Origin: Chiua virens
Taxonomy: Eukaryota > Basidiomycota > Agaricomycetes > Boletales > Boletaceae
Length of the DNA stretch: 64,000 nt
Assembly: GCA_019787685.1 (NCBI GenBank)
Contig: JAHNUO010000003.1
Span: forward strand, 806,001-870,000
Direction: 5' to 3'
Below the pieces are notes generated by a model, which made no database searches, was not told the origin of the DNA, and saw nothing but the letters and a program-made list of their open reading frames with translations. The position numbers and the translations under genes were made by a program. This document shows positions 1 to 13,507 of the stretch, piece after piece; position 1 is the first letter of the stretch; every line of letters starts with the position of its first letter.

Positions 1-1297
1 GACGCTCTTGATATCGTCGGAAGATTTGCCTATCGCTTTGAGCTGCGCGTGGATGGTGTGTGCAGCCTTCGACGGCAGGTCTGAGCGTGGAATTCAGCGG
101 GATAGGAGATCTTGAAGAGGACGTTCTCCATGATGTAGGAGCCAAACGGCATCTGGAACTCGAACGCCTTACCCTGATAGCATCGTAGTCGTCGTCGTCA
201 AATGCATCATGGTACATCAAAAGTTGTTACCTTGAACAGGACATCGTAGAAGCCCCACGTCTTTGCGGTGAGGACGGACGGCAGGCCGAGTTCGCCCTTC
301 TTGACGAGGAGCGCGAGGTTCACGGCACGCGAGCATGCATCACCAGCAGCCCAAGACTTACGAGGTCCGGTGTTGGGTGCATGACGGTACGTGCGAAGAG
401 ATTGTCCATCCACGAACGCCTGTGAGACCGCATCGATGGTCTGCGCATGGGACAATCCACTGTCGCACACGTGAGCCGTGTTATGAGCGTCTGCCCAGGA
501 AGGCACGAAAAATGCTTACAGCAATTTGGACACGACGGCGGTGCTGGCTACTTTGACGAGCACGACGTGGTCAGAGCCCGACACGGTTGAACGAGTTGAG
601 GAGGGCAAGGCCACCTTGAATCTCGTGCGCCTTGATCATGCTCTCGAGGATGTCGCGGACCGTGAGTGATTGACCCTGACGAGCGAGGTGGTCGGCCACT
701 GCGAGGATCGCACCGAGGTTGTCTGACGGGTGACCCCCTGTAGCATATACTCAGTACAAGACGAGGACGCAGAGCGCGGAGAGCACGGGACGCACACTCT
801 GCAGCAAGGAAGCAGTCGTTGAAGTCCAGGTAGCGGATCATAGTCCCAATGTTGAAGGCACCGCGGATGGGATCCAGCTGGTAGTTGGTTCCAGGTACCT
901 TCGTTCCTACATGAAGGGGTCAGACAAACGAGAATGCTGTATCGAGCACTACCCGGGACACACCGTTTGGCACGATGGTTCCTTCTACGACCGGTCCCAG
1001 CAGCCTTGAGCATCCTTCGAAGCGCAGACCTTCGAGACCACAACCGATGGTGTCAATGAGACAGAGACGGGCGGTCTCGAAGGCAATGGCTGAAGTGACT
1101 TGGTAGTTGTGAACATAGTCTGCGATGTCCTTGAGGACTCTGTCTGACTCAGGACGAACAGTAGATTCTCCGTGGTAAACCGACATGGTGCGCGTGGCAG
1201 CGATATTCAGCAGAGGACGTGGTGCACTGCTTGATAATCGATAAGGGCTTTGCAGACGTCCAAACGAGCGCGGTCGACACCGGATCAGAGAAAACAT
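1..1297 (-). CDS. 2-methylcitrate dehydratase (MmgE/PrpD family), 3' end cut by window
   Basis: By family, this enzyme dehydrates 2-methylcitrate in the mitochondrial methylcitrate cycle that disposes of propionyl-CoA. The ATG at 1295-1297 opens a basic, Ser/Arg-rich leader that looks like a mitochondrial targeting peptide, followed by [14 protein letters not shown]. Splicing out about 56 nt near 928-985 gives [19 protein letters not shown], and a second intron restores [12 protein letters not shown]. Further on are [18 protein letters not shown] and the family block [16 protein letters not shown] near 300-360. Codons remain open to base 1, so the C-terminus is missing. An in-frame ATG upstream at 1393 exists, but the residues between do not look like a leader. 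The family call is confident; the exact exon list is not. Confidence 0.85.
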
Positions 1298-1498
1298 GAC
1301 TGAACTGGTAGAAAGTGCGAACAAACCCGGGATTAAATGGTCGACTTGACAGGATCCGTACCGGGCCCCTTGGTTAGGTAACGGTTTATCCAAACACTTC
1401 AGGGTTCAAGCTCAGGCAATAGAAATTGAGTTTGATGCAAGTATCTCAGTACCATACATCCAGGTATAAGTTAATACTCTATCGTGCGATGCAAAAGT

Positions 1499-3566
<2,068 letters not shown>

Positions 3567-4070
3567 CGTTCAGTAAATGTATGGGAGAGTGTAAATGTGA
3601 ATGTAATGCGAATGACCTGAGTTCATGGCTCAATAAACGCGGTCCTTTTGAATGATTTCGGATTGTCACCACGGCCGCCAATTCGCTCGGAGATATGAGA
3701 CGAGATCACGCCATCGTGAGCAACACATGAATCAGTCAGATCCTAATTCAGAGCTTATCGGCGGTCAGCAGGTCAGTTTTCTTGAACGGGTTTCTATAGA
3801 ATAACCTAACATGATTGGATCAGTGTGACTACTAACTTTGAAATCACTCCGAGGGGCCAAAGGAGTAAAGCGGGTCAAGCTCGTCCATTCCAACTTCAAT
3901 TGCCTTTTCTGGTCAAATAAGTCTCAAGCCGCATGGGTGAACAGCGTCAAAATCTCAGAGTAATTTGGAATACACCATCAAAAATCTCATAGCAATTTGG
4001 AATCGCACTTTCGGCCTAATGCATAGAAACCACCGGCTGGGCACTACCATGCAATGCACTTATAATAATG
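3567..4070. other. Intergenic, MET3 promoter and RNase H2B 3' flank
   Basis: About 500 bp separate the MET3 start (minus strand) from the stop codon of the next minus-strand gene. It should contain the MET3 promoter. A CCAAT pentamer lies near 3680 on the plus strand. No CACGTG core, which would suggest Cbf1-type control of sulfur genes, was seen here. No coding signal. Confidence 0.5.
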
Positions 4071-5431
4071 CTACTCCCCTTTCTTTGTGAAGAAAGTCGA
4101 CAACTTGGTCATCCCGTTGATATTTGCCTTTTTGAGCTTTTCCACCCCCTGTGACGCCTTGCTGTCCTTCTTCCGCTTCTTGGTCCCCTCTGAAGTCGTC
4201 TCTGGGCCTGCCTTTGGCTTCTTGATGGTAGTACTAGTCTCGGGCACCGGTGACGATTGTTCTTTCACATGAATGTCAAGTCTCGCGAAGCTATGGGATC
4301 ATCAGATCGGCCATCATTTGTGATCCAGACAACGTACTCGTACGAAGCAACCAATGTCCCCTGAATATCTTGGACCAGGTACTGTCCGAGCAGCTCGCAA
4401 GCCAATTTTATTCTCCCGACTGAGTATCGTTGTTCGGACCGATGACCGACACATACACAGTAACCACTCACGCTCATATAGGTCCTCGTGTCTATCTTCC
4501 ATAAGCGCATCTTTAGCGAGACTTCGTACCAAGCATCTTGATAGTTCCATAGTGCGAGGCGCAGACAATGCCATCACCTTTTTTCTCAGCTCTTGCATGA
4601 GTTTTTCGGCCGAGTACCTGAAGACAGTGATCTCTGGCGTGACCTCTAAGACAATGCGCGTAAGGATTGGGCGTTGACCACGGGCTGTGGAGCTCGCCTT
4701 TGACATCACACAGTCGCTTCATTGCTTTCTTGGTACAATCCAGGGCGGCGAACCTCATCACATCTTCTACCTCCACGGAGATCGGCGCGTCCTGTGTGAC
4801 AACCGTCTTGGATGCCTCTGCAATATATCTTGCCGCGTCCTCAAAAATATCCTCGGCCGGCCGAAAGTTGCCAACACTACCACCGGGCTTTCAAGGCGAT
4901 CAGCGTCACATGGCGTGGGCAAGAAGCCTGCCGTACCTGGTTGATCCCGCGAAGCATGGGTATCAAGAGGAACAATGGGTCCACGGGCGTCATCACGAGA
5001 AGCTTTCCATCTACTACCATTCAGCACGCAATTCGGCCGAACTTCAAGTGGGCAGGATGTACCTGAGACGACCTCGTCGCCGATAAACCAGGACCGTGCG
5101 TTGGGCGGCTCGACTGCTTGCACCTCCAGTATCTTGGAGACACATTTTCCGTCGGTATCGGACGCGTTGGGGTTAGGCTCGTGAGCCAAGAAGAGGGAGG
5201 GAATGCCTGGGACACGACGCTCGGGATGGGAGTGTCAGTCAAGGGATAAGATGCGACGCACCTGTTCTGGGATGAGGAAGGCGCAGAAAATGGGGTAAAC
5301 CGGATGTCTCGTTCGGAAGATGGGACACTACAGGTATCGATCACGTCTGAGATGAATTGGTCAGTCATCTGTGTACTACCGCGGAACATATCGGACCTAC
5401 CCAGAGGTAGAACAGCAAAGTGGGTATCCAT
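4071..5431 (-). CDS. RNH202: Ribonuclease H2 subunit B
   Basis: This is a non-catalytic scaffold subunit of the nuclear RNase H2 complex, which removes ribonucleotides from DNA and degrades RNA:DNA hybrids. The ATG is at 5429-5431 (MDTHFAVLP). Exon 1 is 5401-5431 and exon 2 is about 5262-5327; later splices give RSWFIGDEVVSVDGKLLVMT, then PVDPLFLLIPMLRGINQ, the family core. An intron with acceptor AAAG leads to NFRPAEDIFEDAARYI and VEDVMRFAALDC. Later exons give RYSAEKLMQELRKKV and VGRIKLACELLGQY. The C-terminal tail is Lys-rich and ends GMTKLSTFFTKKGE, a PIP-box-like motif as in other RNase H2B proteins, which dock on PCNA. At least five introns are needed. The frame is intact across all of them. 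Confidence 0.9.
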
Positions 5432-5736
5432 CACAAACTACAAGCTTAAGGTCACTTATAGTGATATTGTGCCACATTGTGCAAGGTAAATCGATCACGT
5501 GTGCCAGACGCGTTGTTGACGCGTTGTGTTCATTGGCAAAGTATACTTGTCCTGGTCCTTAATCACATCCTCATGATTACATTCAAGGTGTCAAAGGAAA
5601 GATTCATTCAAGAACGAAGAGTAGTATGTACAAGCCACAAAATAAGAATGGGCTGGTAATTTGGACTCGGCGGTCAAACCACTAAACTGCCACACAAATC
5701 TGCGCCATCGCCACACCACTCACTGTCACAGTGGCC
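5432..5736. other. Intergenic, no gene seen
   Basis: About 305 bp upstream of RNH202 and downstream of the secreted-protein gene. Only short, unsupported reading frames are present. It probably holds the RNH202 promoter and the 3' end of the neighbour. Confidence 0.4.
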
Positions 5737-7269
5737 TCAATCGATACTGTTTGACCCGGCGGGCATGCGGAAACTGGTCATCGAGGCCTGTGCGGTGGAA
5801 TCTGCGGATGTCGTGATTTGAGCTGTCGGGGGTGTTGTAGTCGAAAGTATCGGGGACATTGTGGTTACAGACGCCAAAGCGGTTGTTGGTAGAGACATTG
5901 AGGATGTCGTGGTCGCTAACGCCAAAGGTGTTGTAGTCGTGCTCGGTTGACCACTTGTATTACCGCTGGAAGTTTGGGACCCCAAGGTACCAGAACTCGA
6001 TGACGAATCCGTCGTACTCGGCACAGAAGAACTAGGATCGATACTTGGGTTGGATGTCGTCGAGGCGATAGGCGCTAAACCAGATGGCACGACTCCGCTG
6101 CTAGGGCCAGAGGTAGCTGACCCGGAAGAACCAGAAGGAGTTGCAGCACTATCGGAATCGGATGTTGAACCAGAAGACGCTACAGTAGAAGATCCCGAAC
6201 CAGGTGAAGCGGTTCCGTTGTCCACACCTGATGTCCCCGAGCCAGAAGAATCCGAAGACGAGACACCGTTAGTTATGCCGGATGAGCCGGAAGATGCACC
6301 TGTAGAGTCGGATGGTGCTGAGCTAGATCCCGAGCTAGGCGATCCGTTGTTACCGACAGATGTATTCGAATCAGAAGGCACCGCGCTAGTGAATCCCGAA
6401 CCAGGCGAGGCGGCTCCGTTGTCCACACCTGACGCACCTTGGCCGGAGGAACCCGAAGACGATGCAGCAGATTCAGAAGCAGTACCGGGAGTCGCCGCGC
6501 CACTAGATCCAGGCGATCCGCTATTGCTGTCAGAGGTACCTGAAGCAGATGGATCGGAGGTCGTTCCAGTTGTATCGCTGTCGGATGTCGGTGCGCCACC
6601 AGATCCCGAACCAGACGATGCGACTCCGCCATTGGAACCGGGGGTGCTCGAAGATGCTGTAGTCGCGCCAGAAGACCCAGAGCCCGATGATGTGAGTCCA
6701 GGAGAGCCTGAGGCCACTGCAGTAGTGCCGGTTCCAGAACCAGAAGTTGGCGACGTTGAATCGGCAGGCTCAGGACCAGACGATGGGATTCCGTTGCTAG
6801 AGCCAGAGGAGCCTGTAGAACTAGAAACAGACGATACTGAGCCGCTACCAGAGCCGGAAGGGGATGACGCGGAACCGTCGTTGGGACCGGGGCCGCTGCC
6901 TGTGTCAGAAGAAGACGCGGGACTGACTGCTTCTTGACTACCAGCACCAGCAGGACAATTGGAACTCTGTCGAATGGAAAGGGCCCTGGTGGTTGGATGT
7001 TTGCGTTCGTGACACCATTCGAGGAGATCGGCGAATGTACGCTTGGATAGGCCAGGGGGAGGAGGGATGGCATGGCGTTTGAGGAGTGCGAGTGTGTCGT
7101 AGGGATTCGGGTAGTTGACATCCGCGATAACACAGGTGGTCTGTGTGATGAGCGGTGTTAGCAGTGGGACAGCATGCAAGATGATACGAACCTCGTGGTG
7201 AAGGAGAGTCAATGGATGGGACAAGACGGCGAGAGGAAGTAAAAGAACGGCGTAGATAAAGGAGAGCAT
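5737..7269 (-). CDS. Secreted Ser/Gly/Thr-rich low-complexity protein
   Basis: The ATG at 7267-7269 opens a signal peptide (MLSFIYAVLLLPLAVLSHP). Read without splicing the protein is 510 aa. A 51-nt stretch at 7141-7191 begins GTTCGT, contains CTAAC and ends ACAG, so it is probably an intron despite having no stop; removing it joins LLHHE to TTCVIADVNYPNP. A short conserved-looking part follows (KRTFADLLEWCHERKHPTTR), then about 300 residues of Ser/Gly/Pro repeats such as SGSGSG and a Ser/Thr-rich tail, expected to be heavily O-glycosylated. There is no hydrophobic C-terminus, so no GPI anchor is suggested. Secretion and a cell-wall or extracellular role are inference; the family is not recognised. 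Confidence 0.75.
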   Translation of the reverse strand: MLSFIYAVLLLPLAVLSHPLTLLHHEVRIILHAVPLLTPLITQTTCVIADVNYPNPYDTLALLKRHAIPPPPGLSKRTFADLLEWCHERKHPTTRALSIRQSSNCPAGAGSQEAVSPASSSDTGSGPGPNDGSASSPSGSGSGSVSSVSSSTGSSGSSNGIPSSGPEPADSTSPTSGSGTGTTAVASGSPGLTSSGSGSSGATTASSSTPGSNGGVASSGSGSGGAPTSDSDTTGTTSDPSASGTSDSNSGSPGSSGAATPGTASESAASSSGSSGQGASGVDNGAASPGSGFTSAVPSDSNTSVGNNGSPSSGSSSAPSDSTGASSGSSGITNGVSSSDSSGSGTSGVDNGTASPGSGSSTVASSGSTSDSDSAATPSGSSGSATSGPSSGVVPSGLAPIASTTSNPSIDPSSSVPSTTDSSSSSGTLGSQTSSGNTSGQPSTTTTPLALATTTSSMSLPTTALASVTTMSPILSTTTPPTAQITTSADSTAQASMTSFRMPAGSNSID

Positions 7270-7655
7270 CTTGGGTTGAGGAAATGAGCTGGAGCAGTTT
7301 TAATAGGGAATCATTGCGGCTGACACCAGACATGCGTCGAGGAGATCTGATTACGTGAAAAATACGTGCGGACTACGGCGGACGCCGTCCGGACCAAAGA
7401 AGAGTACGGTGGGCGCTGCTCGGGTGAGATTGTGTGGAAAAATAAAAAAGTTAATTATATAATAATGGAAGATTCGTGTCCAAAGAATGTGGCACGGCAG
7501 AACCGGAGTTCGTCACGAGCGGTGACGATGGGGCCTTGCCCGGCGTTGTCCGTAGCGATGGCCACGCGTGTGAACATTTTCCTCAACAGCATCCTTGACG
7601 ACCTCTTCCTTCCCCTCCTCTCTCCCCTCAACCACCACCACCTCCCCTCCGTCAC
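7270..7655. promoter_or_regulatory. Divergent intergenic region between secreted-protein gene and CHD1
   Basis: The 386 bp lie between two start codons facing away from each other, so both promoters must be here or start within it. It has an A/T-rich stretch at about 7437-7465 and C/T-rich pyrimidine tracts just before the CHD1 ATG (about 7600-7650), a common feature of fungal transcription-start regions. No specific factor site is claimed. Confidence 0.45.
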
Positions 7656-10600
7656 ATGGCGCTCAACCCCGACGCTCTCAACCTCAATTATGACAGCGAC
7701 GACAGCATGCAGGTCGACTCCGACTCCGACCATCCCGCCGACATAGCCTCCTCCATACACCCCCCTCCCGACACTGACCTCGGCGCAGATCCCGACGCCG
7801 ACGCCGACGGCGATGCCGATGCAGAGGGTGACGCAGAGTATGTCGACGATACCACCTCTGCTGTCTTAGAGAACCCAGTTGCAGGTCCCTCAGCCACCCA
7901 TAAGCACTACGTATGTCCTCTCTTCCTCTCTCTTCCCTCACCTGATTCTCTACTCGTCGCCACAAGGACGCCGAAGATTCAGTGAGTCCTCTACATCCCA
8001 TGTTCTTATCGCTCTTGACCTCATGTTCATTTCTAGGGATATGAAGACCATGTTGAAGACGACGAGGATGATGATGACGACGACGACGCGTCCTATGCAG
8101 ATGACGAGTATGGAAAAAAGAAGGCCTCTAGGAAGAAGAAGAAGAGGGTTACTCCGGCCTCATCCGCTCCTCGACCAAAAGGTCCGTACTTGGTCATGCA
8201 TATATCCTGGCTACCCATTTACCGTCTTATCAAATAGCTATACGCCATGCTTCATCTGATTCCGACTCGGACTATGGGGCGCGATCAAAGAAAAAGAAGA
8301 AGCCTCGTGTCTCTGGCGAGGAGCTACGCGTCTCCAGCCGGGGAAACAAGATTCCAAATTATTACGAGGACAGCCAAGACTTGGCAATGCTATCTGAGGG
8401 AGAGGTTGCTGAGGCATACTATGTCGACCCTGCTCTCACCAAAGAGGACGATGAAATTGAGGCTGTTCTCAGTCATTGTAGAGACGAAGCTCATGAAGAT
8501 GATCCAGAAGATTTGTGGTACAGAAATGTGGTGTGTTCTAAATTATCATATCCATGTCGTCACCCTGAAGTGTGACTACAGCGTTTCCATATCAAATGGA
8601 AGAATTTCTCACACCTGCACAACACCGACGAAACGTACGAGTTTTTGAAGCGTTTCAAGGGGCTCAAGCGCGTAGACAACTACATCAAAGCTTACAAGGC
8701 CTATCAAGTCAGGCTTAGTGTGCCCGGTCTGTCTACGGAAGATGCCGAGGCCCTTCTCCTAGACAAGGAGCGCGAAAAGGAGGACCTGGAGACCTATAAG
8801 ACTGTCGAGCGCATCGTCTCACATCGTGACAGTGCCGAATCATCCAATGGCACAGACTATTTCTGCAAGTGGACTGGCCTTAATTATGAGCATTGCACGT
8901 GGGAGGACGAGAACGAGATTCGTCCAATAGCCAAACCTCAGATTGACGCCTATCGCGCCCGCGAGGCTGAAGCTAAATTCCCCTATAAGAGCGTCCAGTA
9001 TGCCCGGCATCAGCGTCCAACGTTCCAGAAGATTGTGAAAGATCCAGATTATATATCCTCGACAGGAGGTTCACTCAAAGATTTCCAATTGACCGGTCTC
9101 AATTGGCTCGCGTATTTGTGGAGCAAAGGAGAGAATGGTATTTTGGCCGATGAAATGGGTCTCGGAAAGGTGCAGGATAATTCATTTCTCTCTCAACAGT
9201 TGACGATAACCTTGCTCAGACCGTCCAAACCGTTGCGTTCATCTCGTATCTTTTCCATGAATTGCACCAATATGGACCTTTCCTTGTCATTGTTCCGCTA
9301 TCGACTATCACCGCGTGGCAGTCCCAATTTGCTACTTGGGCACCTGAATTGAATGTCATCACTTACATCGGAACTGCAGCTGCCCGTGAGGTTATCCGCA
9401 CGTACGAGTTCGGATCGACGAACAAACGACTGAAGATGAACGTCCTCCTCACTACCTACGAATTGACTCTCAGGGATGCGAAGGAGTTGGGGGACATTAA
9501 GTGGCAGGTGCTGGCCGTGGACGAGGTCCGTTCGCAAATACTACCGGTTTCTTTTTCGCTGATGGTCGTACCTAAATAGGCGCATCGTTTGAAGAACTCT
9601 GAGAGTCAGTTGTACGAAGCTCTTCGATCGTTTTCCGCTGCATCGAAGCTTCTCATCACGGGTACTCCCTTGCAGAACAATGTGAAAGGTATGGATTTTG
9701 TTCGTCGGGCGTTCAATCATTCGCTTACGTTTCTCCATCGTAGAGCTTTTGTCCTTGATGCACTTTTTAATGCCGGAGAAGTGTACGTATAGTTTCCGAC
9801 TTATTGTGATCCCTCGTGCTGATCTGACCTTCAGTTGCTCTCACGAACGAGTTCGACCTCAGTGATGCGGATCATGAAACTAAAATCAAAGAACTTCACA
9901 CTCAATTAGAGGCGTTGATGCTGCGACGTTTGAAGCGGGATGTCCTGACTTCTCTGCCCACAAAGAGCGAACGCATCCTCCGAGTAGAAATGAGTACTCT
10001 TCAGACTCACTTTTACAAAATATCCTCACAAAGGTTGGCCACTTCTACTTCCTGTCCATACGTATTAGTGACTAGACAGGACAGAACTTCCAAGGCTTAG
10101 TCAAGAGCGCCAATGGGAATAACAACATCAGCTTGCTCAACATCGCGATGGAGCTGAAGAAAGCTGCAAATCACCCGTACCTTTTCGATGGTGCAGAGGC
10201 CCGCACTGACAATCCCGAGGAGACCCTGAAGGGTCTCGTTATGAATAGCGGCAAAATGGTGCTGTTGGACAAGTTGCTCGTACGACTGCGAGCGGATGGT
10301 CACCGTGTCCTTATTTTCAGTCAAATGGTTCGCATGCTTGATATTTTAAGCGACTATATGGGCCTGCGTGGATACCAACATCAGCGTCTTGATGGCATGG
10401 TCGCATCGGATGCGCGGAAGAGGTCCATCGCACATTTTAATGCTCCAGGCTCACCAGACTTTGCTTTCTTGCTTTCCACTCGTGCTGGTGGACTCGGTAT
10501 CAACTTGGAGACCGCTGACACTGTCATCATATTTGATGTAAGCAATATTGACCCGGCAACCAGTGTCTCCTGACCCTCCTTGTAGAGTGACTGGAACCCG

Positions 10601-12858
10601 CAGAACGATCTGCAAGCCATGGCACGTGCCCACAGGATAGGGCAGAAGTCCCATGTCAGTGTCTACCGCTTTGTGAGCAAAGACACGATGGAAGAGGATG
10701 TTTTAGAACGAGCGAAGAAAAAAATGGTGCTGGAGTATGCCAGTGGGTCACCAGCCTTTCATCTCCGCTGGCTGATGCATGACATTGCGTTTAGTCATAA
10801 ATCAGATGGACACTTCCCAGGCTCATCTTAGCTCTAAGGGCGAAAAAGTCAAAGAATCTATCAAACCAGATAATCTGAGTAAAGACGAGCTAACTGCTGT
10901 CCTCAAATATGGCGCCCAAAAAATGTAAGCGACGAAATTGCTGTCTCGAGAATTTGTGCTCAGTATTATAGGTTCGACAAGGACGATTCGCAACAGAATC
11001 AAAAGCTGGACGAAATGGACCTCGACGATATCCTCAATAGGGCCGAGGACCATGAAACGATGGCCGCTGGTGGCGACGGCGGAGCTTCGCTCGGTGGCGA
11101 AGGTTTCCTTGCTCAGTTTGCTGCTGTGAGCGATGTCAAGAACGACATGAACTGGGAGGACATCATTCCCCTGGAGGAACGGCAGAAGTTTGACCGAGAA
11201 GAGGAGGAACGAAAGGCAGAAGACCTGGTTGCCCAAGAGCTGCGCGACCGCAAACGCTCACATGCCCCTGTCTCATATGAAGGCATGGACGTTGACCAAC
11301 CCACTGGCTCACAGACCCCGAAGAAACCCAAGGTTCCTGGACCACAACGCAAAACTGCAAGCCAGAAAGCGATGGAGCTGAAGGAGCGTGACGTCCGCGT
11401 GCTTATCCGCAGCCTTCAACGCTGGGGCGATGTTCGTCAGCGCTACGATATCATCGTGCGTTTTCAGATTTTACGTTTAGTACAAATGTTGATGATCCCA
11501 AAGGTCACCGAATCGAAGCTGGCAGACAAGCACAAGGCCATGATCATTGAGGTCGCAGATGATATCATCGAGCTTTGCAACCAAGCTGTGGAGGATAGCA
11601 ATCAACAAAAGCGGACCCGCATCGCTGCTGGAGAGACATTGACCAACGCCCAGAAAAGCAAAGCCGTTCTTGTCACGTATCGAAACGTTGGTAATATCAA
11701 TGCCGAAACTGTCCTCTCTCGATATCGTGACCTCCGTATTTTGAACAACATTCTCGGCGATATGACACAAGACGAGCTGTACAACTGGTCCATCCCCATC
11801 GAGAACATTAGACCAACCCTCAATTGGTCTGGTCGCTGGGGTCCTCAGGAAGACTCTATGCTACTCGTGGGCGCTTTCCTTTACGGTTTTGGCAATTGGG
11901 AAGCTATGGCGAAGGACGATCGGCTCGGTCTGGATGGCAAATTTTTCCTTGAAGAAGGCAAGAAGGGTGAAGATTCCTCCACGCGACCAATTCCCAATGC
12001 AATTCACCTTGTCCGAAGAGGTGACTTCCTCTTAGGCATATTGCGGGAACACGATGAAAAATTACGTTCGTATGAGAGTTCCTTGCGGAACAAAGGTCAG
12101 CTCAAACCTTCGGTCACTCCTCCCCCACCAGCTGGGGCGTCATCGTCCACCACAAGCAGTCGGAAGAGACGTGCCGAAAGCGAAGCCGTTGCATCTGTTG
12201 AAGACACTTCTACCAAGAAACGCAAACGACGGCCGACGCCTACATTCACGGATTCCGAGTCATCCGATGAGTGGTACGTTGTCATGTTGAGATTATTATA
12301 TGGTTTTGATGGATTGTGATTTCATAGCCCATCCATGGACGAAGTTGCAACGAAGGAAGAATTGCGGCCAGTGAAGAAGCAATTAGTGCGTCTGTACCTC
12401 TCATCGTGTACCGCAAAGGTCGACCTTGTTTCCAGAAACAACTCAAACTTTCCGGAGAGGATATGCCTCGAGACGACAAGGTCGCCATCCTGAAGGACTC
12501 CCTCGCTGCCATCGGCCGGCGAATTGAACATGTGCTGCAAACTAAGCAAGCTGCCGGAGAAGACCGAGAAAGATGGCGTCGGCACCTCTGGACGTACGTG
12601 GATACTGTCAGATGTGATATAAGATATCTGAGATTCTGGGATCGCAGGTTTGTTACGCTGTTCTGGCCGAAAAAGGTCAAAGCTTCGAAACTGGAGGAGA
12701 TCCATGCAAAGATGGTGATGAAGGAAGCAGCCCCTCGGCCATCATCTGATGTTGCAAGCTCCAGTAAGAAACCCCGACCCACTACAAGTGGAAAGACCAA
12801 TGGGTCATTATCCGCTTCCAGCACGTCCATGAAAACAAACGGCAAATCCTACCGATGA
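7656..12858 (+). CDS. CHD1: CHD1-type chromodomain helicase / nucleosome spacing remodeler, with one apparent frameshift
   Basis: An ATP-dependent nucleosome sliding and spacing factor that acts on transcribed chromatin. The ATG at 7656 begins an acidic N-terminus. In order come two chromodomains ([40 protein letters not shown]), the SNF2 ATPase with DEMGLGK, DEAHRLKN (split by an intron), [30 protein letters not shown] and ARAHRIGQK, a SANT/SLIDE-like region ([10 protein letters not shown]), and the C-terminal helical CHCT domain ([15 protein letters not shown]). About 15 exons are needed, one only 15 nt (7967-7981). Stop at 12856-12858. Oddity: at the A-run 10017-10020 one base is missing. 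The family sequence here is YKNILTKNFQGL, reached only by adding an A. No alternative splice restores the frame. Confidence 0.93.
10015..10041 (+). other. CHD1: Single-base frame break in CHD1 at an A homopolymer
   Basis: The codons TTT TAC AAA are followed by A TAT CC, giving FYKISSQR in the open frame. CHD1 homologues, including the yeast protein, read YYKNILTKN at this point. With five A residues instead of four the exon ends cleanly at AAG before a GT donor and rejoins AACTTCCAAGGC in phase. All AG acceptors upstream of that exon were checked for the existing phase, and none works without a stop. Confidence 0.75.
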
Positions 12859-13507
12859 TCAACGATCCTGACTCCTTTGACTTTCCTTTGGTGTTTCTCC
12901 TCACTGTCTTATTATTGTCGGCTTACCCCTCAGAGTATAATGCAAAGCTATCATTAATTTGCGACTCTTGGCATCTTTCGTTGTAACATTCGGCCCTCGC
13001 CATGCAATTTCCAAATAATCTCTTTGTTATGTAACTGGATATGTATGTCAGAGAGATTTGGACAAAGAGTGTAATGTCTAGTGTTACAAATTCAAGCTAT
13101 TCGTTCGTGGTGGGGTGTCCAAAGGTTGATATCAGCCTCTTCCTTCAAAGATATCGAAGAGGTTTTGGTTAACGTCAAGAAGGGAATGCCAATGTGCTAC
13201 AGTTCCTAGTCGCCATCATCGCGCCGTTACGCGCATGGCTGACTTAAGGTTGCCAGCAGAAACAGAACTTGGTCTACGTTGTCGACTTGTCGTTGTCTCG
13301 ACGTTAACCGTCGTATCACGTTCAACGAAAAATTGCCGCGAAGAACTGTGAGCATCCCGTGCATGATTGGTGTGGCCCTCTGCCATAAGTCGGTCGGCCC
13401 TCTGAATAGTTGGAAGTGGTGCCTCATTTTGAGCTTGCTGCCGCGCAGCCTTTATCGCCGCAACTGTATTCACGATAAGCAATCCTACGAAGCACGATGC
13501 CAAAAGT
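12859..13507. other. 3' flanks of CHD1 and of the membrane-protein gene
   Basis: About 650 bp between two convergent genes. No coding region is supported. A minus-strand open frame at 13216-13503 begins with a hydrophobic stretch (CFVGLLIVNTVAA) and is contiguous with the neighbouring gene if one base is removed from the T8 run (A8 on the plus strand, 13513-13520). Whether it is coding is undecided. Confidence 0.4.

Noticed and set aside
6273..7133. 286-codon minus-strand frame over the Ser/Gly repeats
   Set aside because: Shadow of the secreted protein in another frame; no signal peptide, no domain, only repeat-derived composition.
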